Source of the DNA: Bacteroidales bacterium | GTDB taxonomy: Bacteria; Bacteroidota; Bacteroidia; Bacteroidales; UBA932 | Assembly (NCBI GenBank): GCA_017472115.1 | Contig: JAFUQW010000055.1 | Location: forward strand, 1-50,581 | DNA length: 50,581 bases | Direction: 5' to 3' | Shown here: positions 35,740 to 44,730 of the stretch, piece after piece | Layout of the letters: every line of letters starts with the position of its first letter | Position numbering within the stretch: the first letter of the stretch is position 1 | Translations under genes and position numbers: made by a program | The notes under the pieces: generated by a model | What the model saw: the letters and a program-made list of their open reading frames with translations, nothing else | Database searches by the model: none | What the model was told of the DNA's origin: nothing

Positions 35740-37080
35740 TTATTTCCTGAAAAGGAAATACCCGTAAGGTTCCATATCCATAGAGGCTGTAGGAACGACG
35801 GTCTTGCCTGTCATCAGGTCGGTGACCTCGGCACCTACAAAGTCGAGAGGAACCTTGACAGTCGCAGCTTCGTTCTTGGTATTGACGATGACGGTAAGCA
35901 TCTCGCCTACGGAATTCTTGTAGGTCATCTTGAGGACATCTCCCGTATTGGCGAATACAGGATCGGAAACACGGATTTCCCTTGTTCCGTTGAATGCTTC
36001 CATCACCTTTATATACTCGTCGGTATAAGCCTTGTTGGAATCCCATTTCATCACATTGTTGGAGAAGAAGGACAATGAGCGGCTGTAACCGATTTCCTGA
36101 GAGCTGTAGATGAGCGGACAGCCTTCGAGCATTGTGGTGAGGACAAAGGCAGCCATCGATCCCCTTTCACCGCCATAACGGCTGATAGGAGAATCTTCCG
36201 ACGCAGTATCATGGTTGATGATGTATCTCATCCTCATCTTTCCGTCAGGAACAGACTTCATATCGTTCTTGAAAGAGTCAAAAATCGTGGACGCACCGGA
36301 ATTTCCGCCGAACACCTTCTCGAGAGCGGAAGGGAAACTCCATGCATACATGACATCGAAGCCTACTTCATAGATCCAGTCCTTGTCACCCTCTGCAAGA
36401 AGTACTATATCCTCATCGAGAGTGCGGAGATATGCAAGCGCATCAGTCCAGAAATCCTGTGGGACGCCTTCGGCATAGTCGCAACGGAATCCGTCAACAC
36501 CGGCCTCAGTAACCCAGAATGCCATCGCATCCTTCATTGCCTCACGCATATCGTTGTTGGCATAATTGAGATCGGCGACATCGGTCCAGTTGAAGCCCGG
36601 AGGAGAGATCACATTGCCTGCACCATCGGTAGAATGCCATCCCTCGTTCTCAAGCCAAGGATTATCCCATGATGTATGGTTGGCAATCCAGTCGAGAATG
36701 ACTTTCATACCAAGTCCGTGTGCCTTGCTGACAAGATTCTTGAGATCGTCAAGGGTACCATACTGAGGATGAACTTTCTTGAAGTCCTTGATACAATACG
36801 GAGAGCCTATTGCCTTCTTCTGTCCCTGCTCGCAGATAGGCATGAGCCAAATCACATCGACACCGAGATCCTTTATGTCCTGAAGACGGTCGGAAATGGC
36901 ATTGAGCTGCTTTGAGATGGCGAATACACGCGGGTTGGCCTCATAGAATACATAAGAAGCATCAGGCTTCTCGTTAGGGTTCTTCACCGGCTTCTTGTCA
37001 TCCGGCTTCTCAGAACAACTGACTGCGCCCAACAGGAGCGCAGTCAGCATTAAAATATTCAACTTATTGAATTTCATCAA
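35740..37080 (-). CDS. GH13 alpha-amylase-family lipoprotein (small form)
   Basis: The 446-residue protein has a lipobox LLGAVSC (Cys22) followed by a charged linker, then a GH13 core with D130 in DWIANH, nucleophile D201 in DGFRCD, acid E230 in LAEGDK and D291 in INHDTA. It is paralogous to the gene at 20957 but lacks that copy's R/Q/G insert. It is encoded 1 bp after the CBM26-like lipoprotein gene, so the two form an operon on the minus strand, convergent with the main enzyme operon. Acidic and lysine-rich residues after Cys22 are compatible with surface export. It may be the surface endo-amylase working with the starch-binding lipoprotein (SusG role). Confidence 0.9.
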   Translation of the reverse strand: MMKFNKLNILMLTALLLGAVSCSEKPDDKKPVKNPNEKPDASYVFYEANPRVFAISKQLNAISDRLQDIKDLGVDVIWLMPICEQGQKKAIGSPYCIKDFKKVHPQYGTLDDLKNLVSKAHGLGMKVILDWIANHTSWDNPWLENEGWHSTDGAGNVISPPGFNWTDVADLNYANNDMREAMKDAMAFWVTEAGVDGFRCDYAEGVPQDFWTDALAYLRTLDEDIVLLAEGDKDWIYEVGFDVMYAWSFPSALEKVFGGNSGASTIFDSFKNDMKSVPDGKMRMRYIINHDTASEDSPISRYGGERGSMAAFVLTTMLEGCPLIYSSQEIGYSRSLSFFSNNVMKWDSNKAYTDEYIKVMEAFNGTREIRVSDPVFANTGDVLKMTYKNSVGEMLTVIVNTKNEAATVKVPLDFVGAEVTDLMTGKTVVPTASMDMEPYGYFLFRK

Positions 37081-37081
37081 A

Positions 37082-38914
37082 TTACTCGATTGGAGTTACA
37101 CCCTCAGCAGTCACTGTAAGGAAGTGGTCCTGATCAGCTCGTACATTGTAGTCCTTAAGCTGTGTACCACCGTTGTTATTATTGAAGATAAGGTTGCATG
37201 AACCGCCGAAGAATTCTGCAGGAACTGTGAACACCTTATAGTCTGTTCCATCAACAGTCTCTGTTGTGCATGCTGCGCCCGGCCATTTTCCGAAAGGCTC
37301 GCCATCACCCCAAGAGTAAAGAGTGATTGCATCCCAACCTGTCTGATCGTCAATATAAACCTTCACTGCAGGAGCCTCACCGAGAGTTGCTGAAGTCTCG
37401 CCTGCCACGAGGAAGTTGTATTTTGCAATTTTAACCTGAGGAGCATCATACTGATCTCCGCTTCCATTGACAATCGGATTGTAAGCAAGATCATATTCCG
37501 TTGCAGTTGTCTCTATGACATTATATGTAACGCCACCAGCTGTAACTTCTGTCTCAAGGGCAGCACCCGGCCAAGCTCCGAAGAGTTCAGGAATACCGTT
37601 ACCCCATGCATAGAGATTAGTCACTTCCCATCCTGTATTGTCCTGAACATAGAAGAAAACAGGGACTGGATCTGCAGGAGTCTCCGGCTCCTCTGGTGTT
37701 TCTGGCTCTTCAGGAGTCTCAGGCTCTTCAGGAGTCTCAGGTGCAGGAGCTTCGTCTGCGCTTCTGTCAGTAGGATCAACAGCTACGCAAACAAGATCAG
37801 CATTCACGAGGAAAGCATAATCGACGACATCAGCGCTGAAAGTGATTACAGGCTCCTGATCTCCAGGGATCTGAGTGCCGTCACCATTGTTGAAGATAAG
37901 GTGCTCTTCCTTGCCGTCAACATCTGCAAGAGTATATTCGAAATACTTGTATTCAACATCACCGATAGTCTCTGTTCCGGTGAATTCCATACCAGGCCAG
38001 CTACCTCCGAGATTATTCTCAGTACCGTACATATAGCAGAACATTCCTGCCCAACCTGTCTGGTCATCTACATAAACGCGGATAGTTCCCTCGTGCTCAG
38101 GCATCTTGATGACAGGCTTGATAGGGTTGTCAACAACCTCACAATCCTTCTCATTGAAGATTCTGTAGAAATGATCGACTACGTCAGCACTGAATGTCAC
38201 AGGCATGTCAGCAGTCTGAACACCATTGTCATTGTTGTTGAAGATGAGGTTCTGGCTCTTTCCGTCAACATCCTCGACCTTGTATTCGAAGTAGATATAT
38301 TCTACGCCGCTGATGGTCTCAGTACCTGTAGGCTGCATTCCTGGCCAGCTTCCTCCAAGGTTGTTCTCAGTACCCCACTGATAGAGAGCCACTGCCTCCC
38401 AACCTGCCTGGTTGTCAACATAAACTCGGATGGTACCAGGGTGCTCAGGAAGTGTCTCGACCTCATCCTTGACAGGCTCACCCCACTGAGATACCACGAT
38501 GCTGGTCCTCTGTCCCTTCTCAGCATTTGAAGTGAAAGTAGCAAGTGCCTTTGTGGTTGTCAATGAAAGACCCAAGTTCTTAGAATAAAGCCAGAAACCG
38601 TCTGCAAGAGAGGTACCTTCTACGAATGCAGCAGGATCAAGAAATACACCGAAAAGGTTGATGTTCACTTCTGACTGAACGAGACGATATTTCTCGTCTG
38701 CTACATAAGACTCTGCCTCTGCGCCGTTGAAAGCACCGGCAATATAGATTTCGTCGCTGTCATAAGATCCCACAGGGAGCTTTGCCTCGATCAAAATCAT
38801 GTTTTCATCCGTGTCGAATGCATATTTACCTACCGGCTCTGAATCACCGAGATCACAAGCCGCAAACAGGCCTGCGAAAGGTAAAAGCATCAAGAATTTC
38901 AAATACTTTTTCAT
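37082..38914 (-). CDS. SusE/SusF-type surface starch-binding lipoprotein with four CBM26-like modules
   Basis: The 610-residue protein has a lipobox GLFAAC (Cys20) followed by DLGDSE. After an N-terminal SusE-like domain (about 30-150) come four repeated modules of CBM26 type: residues 160-262, 276-380, 418-508 and 514-602. Each begins with a YVDDQTGW-like strand, an aromatic YxWG and a WPG motif; three carry a LIFNN block, which module 3 lacks. A P-E-T-P-E-E linker (about 388-415) separates modules 2 and 3. CBM26 domains bind starch through aromatic residues, so this should tether alpha-glucan at the surface, like SusE/SusF. Unlike in classical sus loci it is not next to SusD but paired with a GH13 on the opposite strand. 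Confidence 0.87.
   Translation of the reverse strand: MKKYLKFLMLLPFAGLFAACDLGDSEPVGKYAFDTDENMILIEAKLPVGSYDSDEIYIAGAFNGAEAESYVADEKYRLVQSEVNINLFGVFLDPAAFVEGTSLADGFWLYSKNLGLSLTTTKALATFTSNAEKGQRTSIVVSQWGEPVKDEVETLPEHPGTIRVYVDNQAGWEAVALYQWGTENNLGGSWPGMQPTGTETISGVEYIYFEYKVEDVDGKSQNLIFNNNDNGVQTADMPVTFSADVVDHFYRIFNEKDCEVVDNPIKPVIKMPEHEGTIRVYVDDQTGWAGMFCYMYGTENNLGGSWPGMEFTGTETIGDVEYKYFEYTLADVDGKEEHLIFNNGDGTQIPGDQEPVITFSADVVDYAFLVNADLVCVAVDPTDRSADEAPAPETPEEPETPEEPETPEEPETPADPVPVFFYVQDNTGWEVTNLYAWGNGIPELFGAWPGAALETEVTAGGVTYNVIETTATEYDLAYNPIVNGSGDQYDAPQVKIAKYNFLVAGETSATLGEAPAVKVYIDDQTGWDAITLYSWGDGEPFGKWPGAACTTETVDGTDYKVFTVPAEFFGGSCNLIFNNNNGGTQLKDYNVRADQDHFLTVTAEGVTPIE
37676..37744 (-). repeat. Tandem 18-bp repeats coding the PETPEE linker
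   Basis: About three copies of an 18-bp unit encode the hexapeptide PETPEE between CBM26-like modules 2 and 3. This is a flexible, Pro/Glu-rich spacer; the near-identical repeats could vary in number between strains. Confidence 0.8.
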
Positions 38915-38947
38915 GGTTTACGATATTAATTAAAATGGTTGTTCAAA

Positions 38948-38989
38948 CAAAAAGTGCATTCCTTTGTAGTTAAAGGTATGCACTTTTTG
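38948..38989 (-). terminator. Terminator after the phosphohexomutase gene
   Basis: CAAAAAGTGCAT (38948-38959) and ATGCACTTTTTG (38978-38989) pair perfectly, with an inner CCTTT/AAAGG stem and a 6-nt loop. On the minus strand the structure ends in a T run (CACTTTTTGTTTG). It lies downstream of the phosphohexomutase stop and upstream of the CBM26-like lipoprotein start, insulating the two. Confidence 0.8.
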
Positions 38990-39066
38990 CATCACTTTCC
39001 ACTCAATTACATCGTTAGAGAAGTGACCGGTGGATTTGAATGGTTGAATGGTGAAAACAATGGGGT

Positions 39067-40728
39067 CTATCTGCTGAACTGTGCTCTCAATGTCTCGTTC
39101 TTCGCATCTGCATCAGAGCCCTTGATGCCGAAATAGAACTTGATCTTAGGTTCGGTACCTGAAGGACGTACTGTCACGACGTCACCTGCCTCATTGTAGA
39201 ACTGAAGCACATTGGATGCAGGAAGCCCTGTCTCCTCAGGCTTGGTGTAGTCGATCACCTTGATTACAGGTGAGCCGGCCATCTCCTTAGGAGGGTTGTT
39301 GCGATAGTCAACCATCATCTGAGCGATTTCTTCAAGACCGGCCTTGCCCTTCTTGGTAACGGAAATAAGAGACTCCTTGTAATAGCCGAATTCAGCATAG
39401 ATATCCTGAAGGAGCTGATAGAGGGTCTTGCCCTGATCTGCCGCCCAGGCTGCACACTCTGCGATGAATGCGCATGATATCGGAGCATCCTTGTCACGGA
39501 CGAATTCACCGACGTTGAAGCCGTAGCTTTCCTCACCGCCGCATACGAATGTGGTCTTGCCTTCGTTCTTCTTGATGATGTCAGCTATCCACTTGAAACC
39601 TGTGAGCACGTTATAGACCTTCACTCCGTACTTCTCTGCGATGGCGCGCATCAGTTCAGTGGTTACGATTGTCTTGACGATGTACTGGTTGCCGTCAAGC
39701 TTTCCGAGCTCGGACCAGCGGCGGAGGATATAATATGTAAGGATAGAACCTGTCTGGTTGCCGTTGAGAAGAACCATCTTGCCCTCGTTGTCACGTACGG
39801 CGATTCCCACGCGGTCTGCGTCAGGGTCAGTAGCCATCACGAGGTCTGCTCCCTCCCTGTCTGCCACAGCAACGGCCATTGCAAGAGCTGAAGGCTCTTC
39901 AGGGTTAGGCGACATCACAGTAGGGAAATTACCGTCAACTACATCCTGCTCAGGAACATGATAGATGCTCTCGAAGCCCATGCGTGCGAGGAACTCCGGT
40001 ACGATCTCCACTCCTGAGCCGTGGATAGGGGTATAGACGATCTTGAGGTCCTTGTGCCTTGCACATGACTCAGGAGAAAGCATGAGTGTCATCACAGAAT
40101 CAAGGTAAGCCTCATCCATCTCATGGCTCATGACCTCGACAGGAGCCGCGTCAGCGCCCGGAACGAACTTGACCATAGACGGATCCGTGATCTTTGCCAC
40201 CTCTGCCACGATGTCCTTATCGACAGGTGAGGTCACCTGAGCACCGTCTGACCAGAATACCTTGTAGCCGTTATACTCCTTAGGATTGTGAGATGCCGTG
40301 ATCATGATGCCGGCTGTTGCCTTCTTCAGTCTTACCGAGTAGCTCATGAGGGCGATAGGATGAAGCTTGTCGAAGATATAGACACGGATGCCGTTTGCCG
40401 AAAGCACGTCGGCAGCGATCTTGGCGAATTCAGGACTGTTGTTGCGGCTGTCGAACGAGATGCATACGCTGAGAGGGCCCTCGCAGTTTGCCTTCATGTA
40501 GTTTGCAAGACCCTGGGTCGCCATACCTACAGTGTATTTGTTCATTCTGTTGGTACCAACGCCCATTATTCCGCGGAGTCCGCCTGTACCGAACTCAAGG
40601 TTGCGGTAGAATGCATCTTCAAGTGCCGTGAGGTCGTTCTCCTGAAGTTCACGGATCTGAGCCTTGGTTGCCTCGTCAAAATTTCCGTCCAGCCAGCTCT
40701 GGACAACTTCTCTGAAATCTCTTTCCAT
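39067..40728 (-). CDS. Phosphoglucomutase/phosphomannomutase-type phosphohexomutase
   Basis: The 553-residue cytoplasmic protein has all alpha-D-phosphohexomutase landmarks: EFGTGGLRGIMGVGTNRMN near the N-terminus, the phosphoserine loop ITASHNPKEYNGYKVFW, the metal-binding loop ATDPDADRVGIAV, the sugar-recognition loop GGEESYGF, and the phosphate-binding PSGTEPKIKFYFG near the C-terminus. It interconverts hexose 1- and 6-phosphates, so it can feed glucose from the adjacent alpha-glucan locus into glycolysis or glycogen. It is bounded by terminators and a likely promoter. It is slightly shorter than many Bacteroidales homologues (about 580 residues), but no break is seen. Confidence 0.9.
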   Translation of the reverse strand: MERDFREVVQSWLDGNFDEATKAQIRELQENDLTALEDAFYRNLEFGTGGLRGIMGVGTNRMNKYTVGMATQGLANYMKANCEGPLSVCISFDSRNNSPEFAKIAADVLSANGIRVYIFDKLHPIALMSYSVRLKKATAGIMITASHNPKEYNGYKVFWSDGAQVTSPVDKDIVAEVAKITDPSMVKFVPGADAAPVEVMSHEMDEAYLDSVMTLMLSPESCARHKDLKIVYTPIHGSGVEIVPEFLARMGFESIYHVPEQDVVDGNFPTVMSPNPEEPSALAMAVAVADREGADLVMATDPDADRVGIAVRDNEGKMVLLNGNQTGSILTYYILRRWSELGKLDGNQYIVKTIVTTELMRAIAEKYGVKVYNVLTGFKWIADIIKKNEGKTTFVCGGEESYGFNVGEFVRDKDAPISCAFIAECAAWAADQGKTLYQLLQDIYAEFGYYKESLISVTKKGKAGLEEIAQMMVDYRNNPPKEMAGSPVIKVIDYTKPEETGLPASNVLQFYNEAGDVVTVRPSGTEPKIKFYFGIKGSDADAKNETLRAQFSR

Positions 40729-40777
40729 AAAATATGATGATTAATAATTAATTGCAGATATTGTCTTATACATCGTA

Positions 40778-40785
40778 CAAATATA
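40778..40785 (-). promoter_or_regulatory. Candidate -7 element for the phosphohexomutase gene
   Basis: On the minus strand TATATTTG matches TAnnTTTG, about 50 bp before the ATG at 40728. No exact TTTG lies at 19 bp. Confidence 0.35.
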
Positions 40786-40823
40786 ATGAATATTAAATAC
40801 ATTTTATCATCTACGGCATAAAA

Positions 40824-40851
40824 AAGGCAGACTTTTCTCAAAGTCCGCCTT
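40824..40851 (-). terminator. Intrinsic terminator after the CE1-type esterase
   Basis: On the minus strand AAGGCGGACTTT and AAAGTCTGCCTT form a 12-bp stem with a 4-nt GAGA loop and one G-U pair, followed by TTTTTTATG. It lies 21 bp past the esterase stop. Confidence 0.85.
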
Positions 40852-40872
40852 AAAACTGTCGGGAAACAGATC

Positions 40873-42015
<1,143 letters not shown>

Positions 42016-42097
42016 TCAGTGTTATTGGTTTGTCCGCCTAATATATGAATTTATCTGTTATATAAAAGGCCCTGACCACAAAAAGATCCGCCAGCTG

Positions 42098-43039
42098 TCA
42101 AATAAGCCGGTCTGACGTGTGCACTCGGGATTCGACAAAGAGGAAGATGTCGTTCCAGACATACTCTTTTTCCTTCTCGTTGAGTATTTCATGCCGCATA
42201 CCGTCATAGATGACCGAACTTACATCATGGTAGCCGTGCCTGTACATCTGCTTGGCCGCATCATGGAAACGCTTTTCGCTGATCATGCACGGATCGTCGG
42301 CTCCGGAAAGGAAAAGGACCGGCATCGATGAATTGCGGACATTCCATGATTCATTTCTATATGTGTCTATCATCATTGCGAGCAGATTCTTCGTACCGTT
42401 TACGGTAAAGGTGTAATTGCAGCGCACGTTCTCCCTGAAAGCCTTTCTTATCTCCGGATCGGAACAGGTCCATGCATTGTGTCCCTCAGCAGCGAATCTG
42501 CGGTTATACACCTTTGAAACGAGTCCTGAGAGCAATGCAGGCCTTGATCTGCCGGCCCCGATCCTTTCGAGCACCGCCATCAGAGGATAACCTGCAAGCG
42601 AGAGAGGATTCCAGCTCGGACTTCCGCATAGAATGACACCGTCTATGAGTTCATCGTGCTTGCGGACAAAAACTCTTGCCGCCATGGAACCCATGCTGTG
42701 ACCGACAAGAAAGACAGGAATACCTTCATATGACTTGTGAATCCATTGTGCCACCAGTGCCATATCTTCCACAAGAGCCTCATAACCACCTTCATACATA
42801 TATCCGAGATCCGAATCGGACAATACGCTGCGGCCATGTCCGCGATGATCGTTGGCCACGCACACCGCCCCTTTACGAGTCATGAATTCCATAAAAGGCA
42901 TAAACCTCTCCTTGCACCCGCACATGCCATGCGAAAGGAGAATCACCACTTCCGGCGCCGACACATCCGGCTCGGCCGCCAATACGCTTATTCCCAATCC
43001 GTCACAGACGGATTTCAGCTCAAAACATTCCGTTTTCAT
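42098..43039 (-). CDS. Alpha/beta hydrolase (monoglyceride lipase/lysophospholipase-like)
   Basis: The frame extends upstream to 43147, but those 36 residues are Cys/His-rich and non-homologous, so the ATG at 43039 (MKTECFELK) is preferred, giving 313 residues. Conserved features are LLSHGMCGCKERF with the oxyanion region, ANDHRGHGRS, the nucleophile Ser in VGHSMGSMAAR, the acid in LSGADDPC and the His in GMRHEILNE. This is the pattern of monoacylglycerol lipase/lysophospholipase-type hydrolases, acting in the cytoplasm since no signal is seen. It is divergent from the serine hydrolase at 43189. Natural substrate unknown. Confidence 0.85.
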   Translation of the reverse strand: MKTECFELKSVCDGLGISVLAAEPDVSAPEVVILLSHGMCGCKERFMPFMEFMTRKGAVCVANDHRGHGRSVLSDSDLGYMYEGGYEALVEDMALVAQWIHKSYEGIPVFLVGHSMGSMAARVFVRKHDELIDGVILCGSPSWNPLSLAGYPLMAVLERIGAGRSRPALLSGLVSKVYNRRFAAEGHNAWTCSDPEIRKAFRENVRCNYTFTVNGTKNLLAMMIDTYRNESWNVRNSSMPVLFLSGADDPCMISEKRFHDAAKQMYRHGYHDVSSVIYDGMRHEILNEKEKEYVWNDIFLFVESRVHTSDRLI

Positions 43040-43093
43040 AATAAAGGCACAATTATGACCCTGTAACAGCAAAAACAATGCACATTCCGATAT

Positions 43094-43124
43094 TTTGAAA
43101 ACTCTATGATGATGTCTATATTTG
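43094..43124 (+). promoter_or_regulatory. Consensus Bacteroidetes promoter for the serine hydrolase
   Basis: TTTG (43094-43097) and TATATTTG (43117-43124) are separated by exactly 19 bp, a full match to TTTG-N19-TAnnTTTG. The predicted transcript begins near 43131, about 58 bp before the ATG at 43189. Confidence 0.8.
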
Positions 43125-43188
43125 CATGTAATGTGTCCTTGCGGCACATCGGCGGTTCATATGACATTCAGAGAAAACCCATAAGAAC

Positions 43189-44253
43189 ATGAAACTTTAC
43201 AATTTACCTGCGTATGCCTTGACTACTGCTGCGGCATGCATCATGATTTCCTGCACTGTTCAGGATAACGGACCTCTTCCAAGAGGCAAAGCTTCTGCCG
43301 GATTTGATGCGGCAATGACGGAATATATAGCTGCCGTAGAGGAAGCCGGCCAGGACCTGCACAGCATCATGGTTCTGAAGGACGGTGAAGTGCTGTTCGA
43401 GAAATGGATGGGTGAAGGAAAGCCGGACGAACCGCATATACTCAATTCGGTGAGCAAGACCTTCACCTCCACAGCCGTAGGACTAGCTGTTGACGAAGGA
43501 CTTCTCAGAACAGACGACAAGGTGATCGGCTTCTTCCCGGAATCCCTTCCCGAAGAAATAAGCGAGAACCTTGCTGCTATGACCGTAAGAGACCTGCTTA
43601 CCATGACATGCGGACATGAGACCGACCCGACGGGGTTGATCCGTAAGGCAGAAAAAGACTGGGTAAAGGAATTCCTTGCCTTTCCTGTGACCCGCAAGCC
43701 CGGCGAAGTGTATTGCTACAACAGTCTCGGAACCTATATGCTTTCGGCTATCGTCCAGAAGGTTACAGGAGAGAAAGTTGTCGATTACCTCACTCCTCGT
43801 CTGTTCGAGCCCCTCGGCATCACAGGAGTCACATGGAACGAGAGTCCGGACGGAATAAACACAGGCGGATGGGGCCTCTACCTCAAGACAGAGGATCTGG
43901 CGAAGATGGGGCAGCTTCTTCTTCAGAAAGGAAGATGGGGACGCGAGCAGCTCGTATCGGAAGAATGGGTTGAAGAGGCATCTTCAAGGCAGACGCACTG
44001 CATAAATGCAGGAATGAACTCCGACCGTCTCGAGCAGATGAACGAAGAAGCCCTCAACAACAGCGACTGGACACAAGGATACGGCTACCAGATGTGGATG
44101 TGCCGTCACAATGCCTTCCGTGCTGACGGAGCATTCGGACAATATATAATAGTCATTCCGGACAAGAACGCCGTAGTAGTCACTACGGCTGCGATCGAGG
44201 ACATGCAGGCTGAGATCAACCTGATCTGGGATCATATCCTCCCTGTTCTCTGA
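43189..44253 (+). CDS. Beta-lactamase-family serine hydrolase, lipoprotein
   Basis: The 354-residue protein has a lipobox MISC (Cys22) and a class C beta-lactamase/D-alanyl-D-alanine-carboxypeptidase fold: catalytic S87-x-x-K90 in NSVSKTF, the second motif YCYNSLGTYM, and later conserved DLLTMTCGHET and GWGLYLKTEDLAKMG. Many such proteins are esterases or peptidases rather than antibiotic-resistance enzymes; resistance cannot be assumed. It has its own strong promoter and is divergent from the alpha/beta hydrolase gene. The lipid anchor places it in the periplasm or at the surface. Confidence 0.87.
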   Translation: MKLYNLPAYALTTAAACIMISCTVQDNGPLPRGKASAGFDAAMTEYIAAVEEAGQDLHSIMVLKDGEVLFEKWMGEGKPDEPHILNSVSKTFTSTAVGLAVDEGLLRTDDKVIGFFPESLPEEISENLAAMTVRDLLTMTCGHETDPTGLIRKAEKDWVKEFLAFPVTRKPGEVYCYNSLGTYMLSAIVQKVTGEKVVDYLTPRLFEPLGITGVTWNESPDGINTGGWGLYLKTEDLAKMGQLLLQKGRWGREQLVSEEWVEEASSRQTHCINAGMNSDRLEQMNEEALNNSDWTQGYGYQMWMCRHNAFRADGAFGQYIIVIPDKNAVVVTTAAIEDMQAEINLIWDHILPVL

Positions 44254-44279
44254 TATCAGAAACAGGCCTGACCTGACTG

Positions 44280-44495
44280 TCAGGCTACAGTGGCATAGCG
44301 TTCCTGACGCGGACTTTCCTCCTCTGAAAGGCAGAATACTATCTCTTCATAAAGCCGAAACTCAGGGGAAGAAATCTGTCTGTATATCAGTTCTTCGTCT
44401 ATTTCGTCATACCATCTGCCTGCCATTGACTGCGCTGCTTCTGCTACCGCTGAAGTCGGGTTGCCGAGATAATCCTCGATGAATGTGGTTTTCAT
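44280..44495 (-). CDS. Small acidic protein of unknown function
   Basis: A 71-codon frame with an acidic, probably helical product (EDYLGNPTSAVAEAAQ, then DEIDEEL); no known domain and no signal peptide. It lies between the convergent serine hydrolase and the DUF5106-like gene. A perfect 16-bp palindrome (44527-44542) 32 bp upstream of its ATG is the best sign that it is a regulated gene. A 7-bp hairpin (GCCTGAC 44266-44272, GTCAGGC 44279-44285) at its stop may limit transcription. It could still be a spurious frame. Confidence 0.45.
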   Translation of the reverse strand: MKTTFIEDYLGNPTSAVAEAAQSMAGRWYDEIDEELIYRQISSPEFRLYEEIVFCLSEEESPRQERYATVA

Positions 44496-44526
44496 AAGAT
44501 TCCGATGTTTGTCGTTTATATATACC

Positions 44527-44542
44527 GGGACAACATTGTCCC
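44527..44542. promoter_or_regulatory. Perfect 16-bp palindrome, candidate operator
   Basis: GGGACAACATTGTCCC has 7-bp arms around a CA centre. Reading on the minus strand it is followed by an AT-rich TATATATAA and the ATG of the small gene at 44495, the position expected for an operator. It resembles binding sites of dimeric regulators; which one is unknown. Confidence 0.4.
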
Positions 44543-44730
44543 ATGCCGCAACGGAATCAAACAGCAGACCAATGTTTTTTGAAAATATCCATTATTTTTT
44601 AGAAAATCGACAAACGGCTGAGAAACTGTTTAAAATTTTATCATTTGAAATATTATGATGTATTTTCGAACAGACTTTTTCTGTTTTCAGAGGAGGACAG
44701 CGGTGCTATCTGACGAGGAAAAGAGGAAAA

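Noticed and set aside
39067..40728. Possible truncation of the phosphohexomutase C-terminus
   Set aside because: It ends soon after the conserved phosphate-binding motif and is a little short, but the tail looks like a normal helical end and no downstream continuation exists in another frame.
43189..44253. Antibiotic-resistance beta-lactamase
   Set aside because: Only the general serine hydrolase fold is seen; the lipoprotein form and motifs suit an esterase or peptidase equally well.
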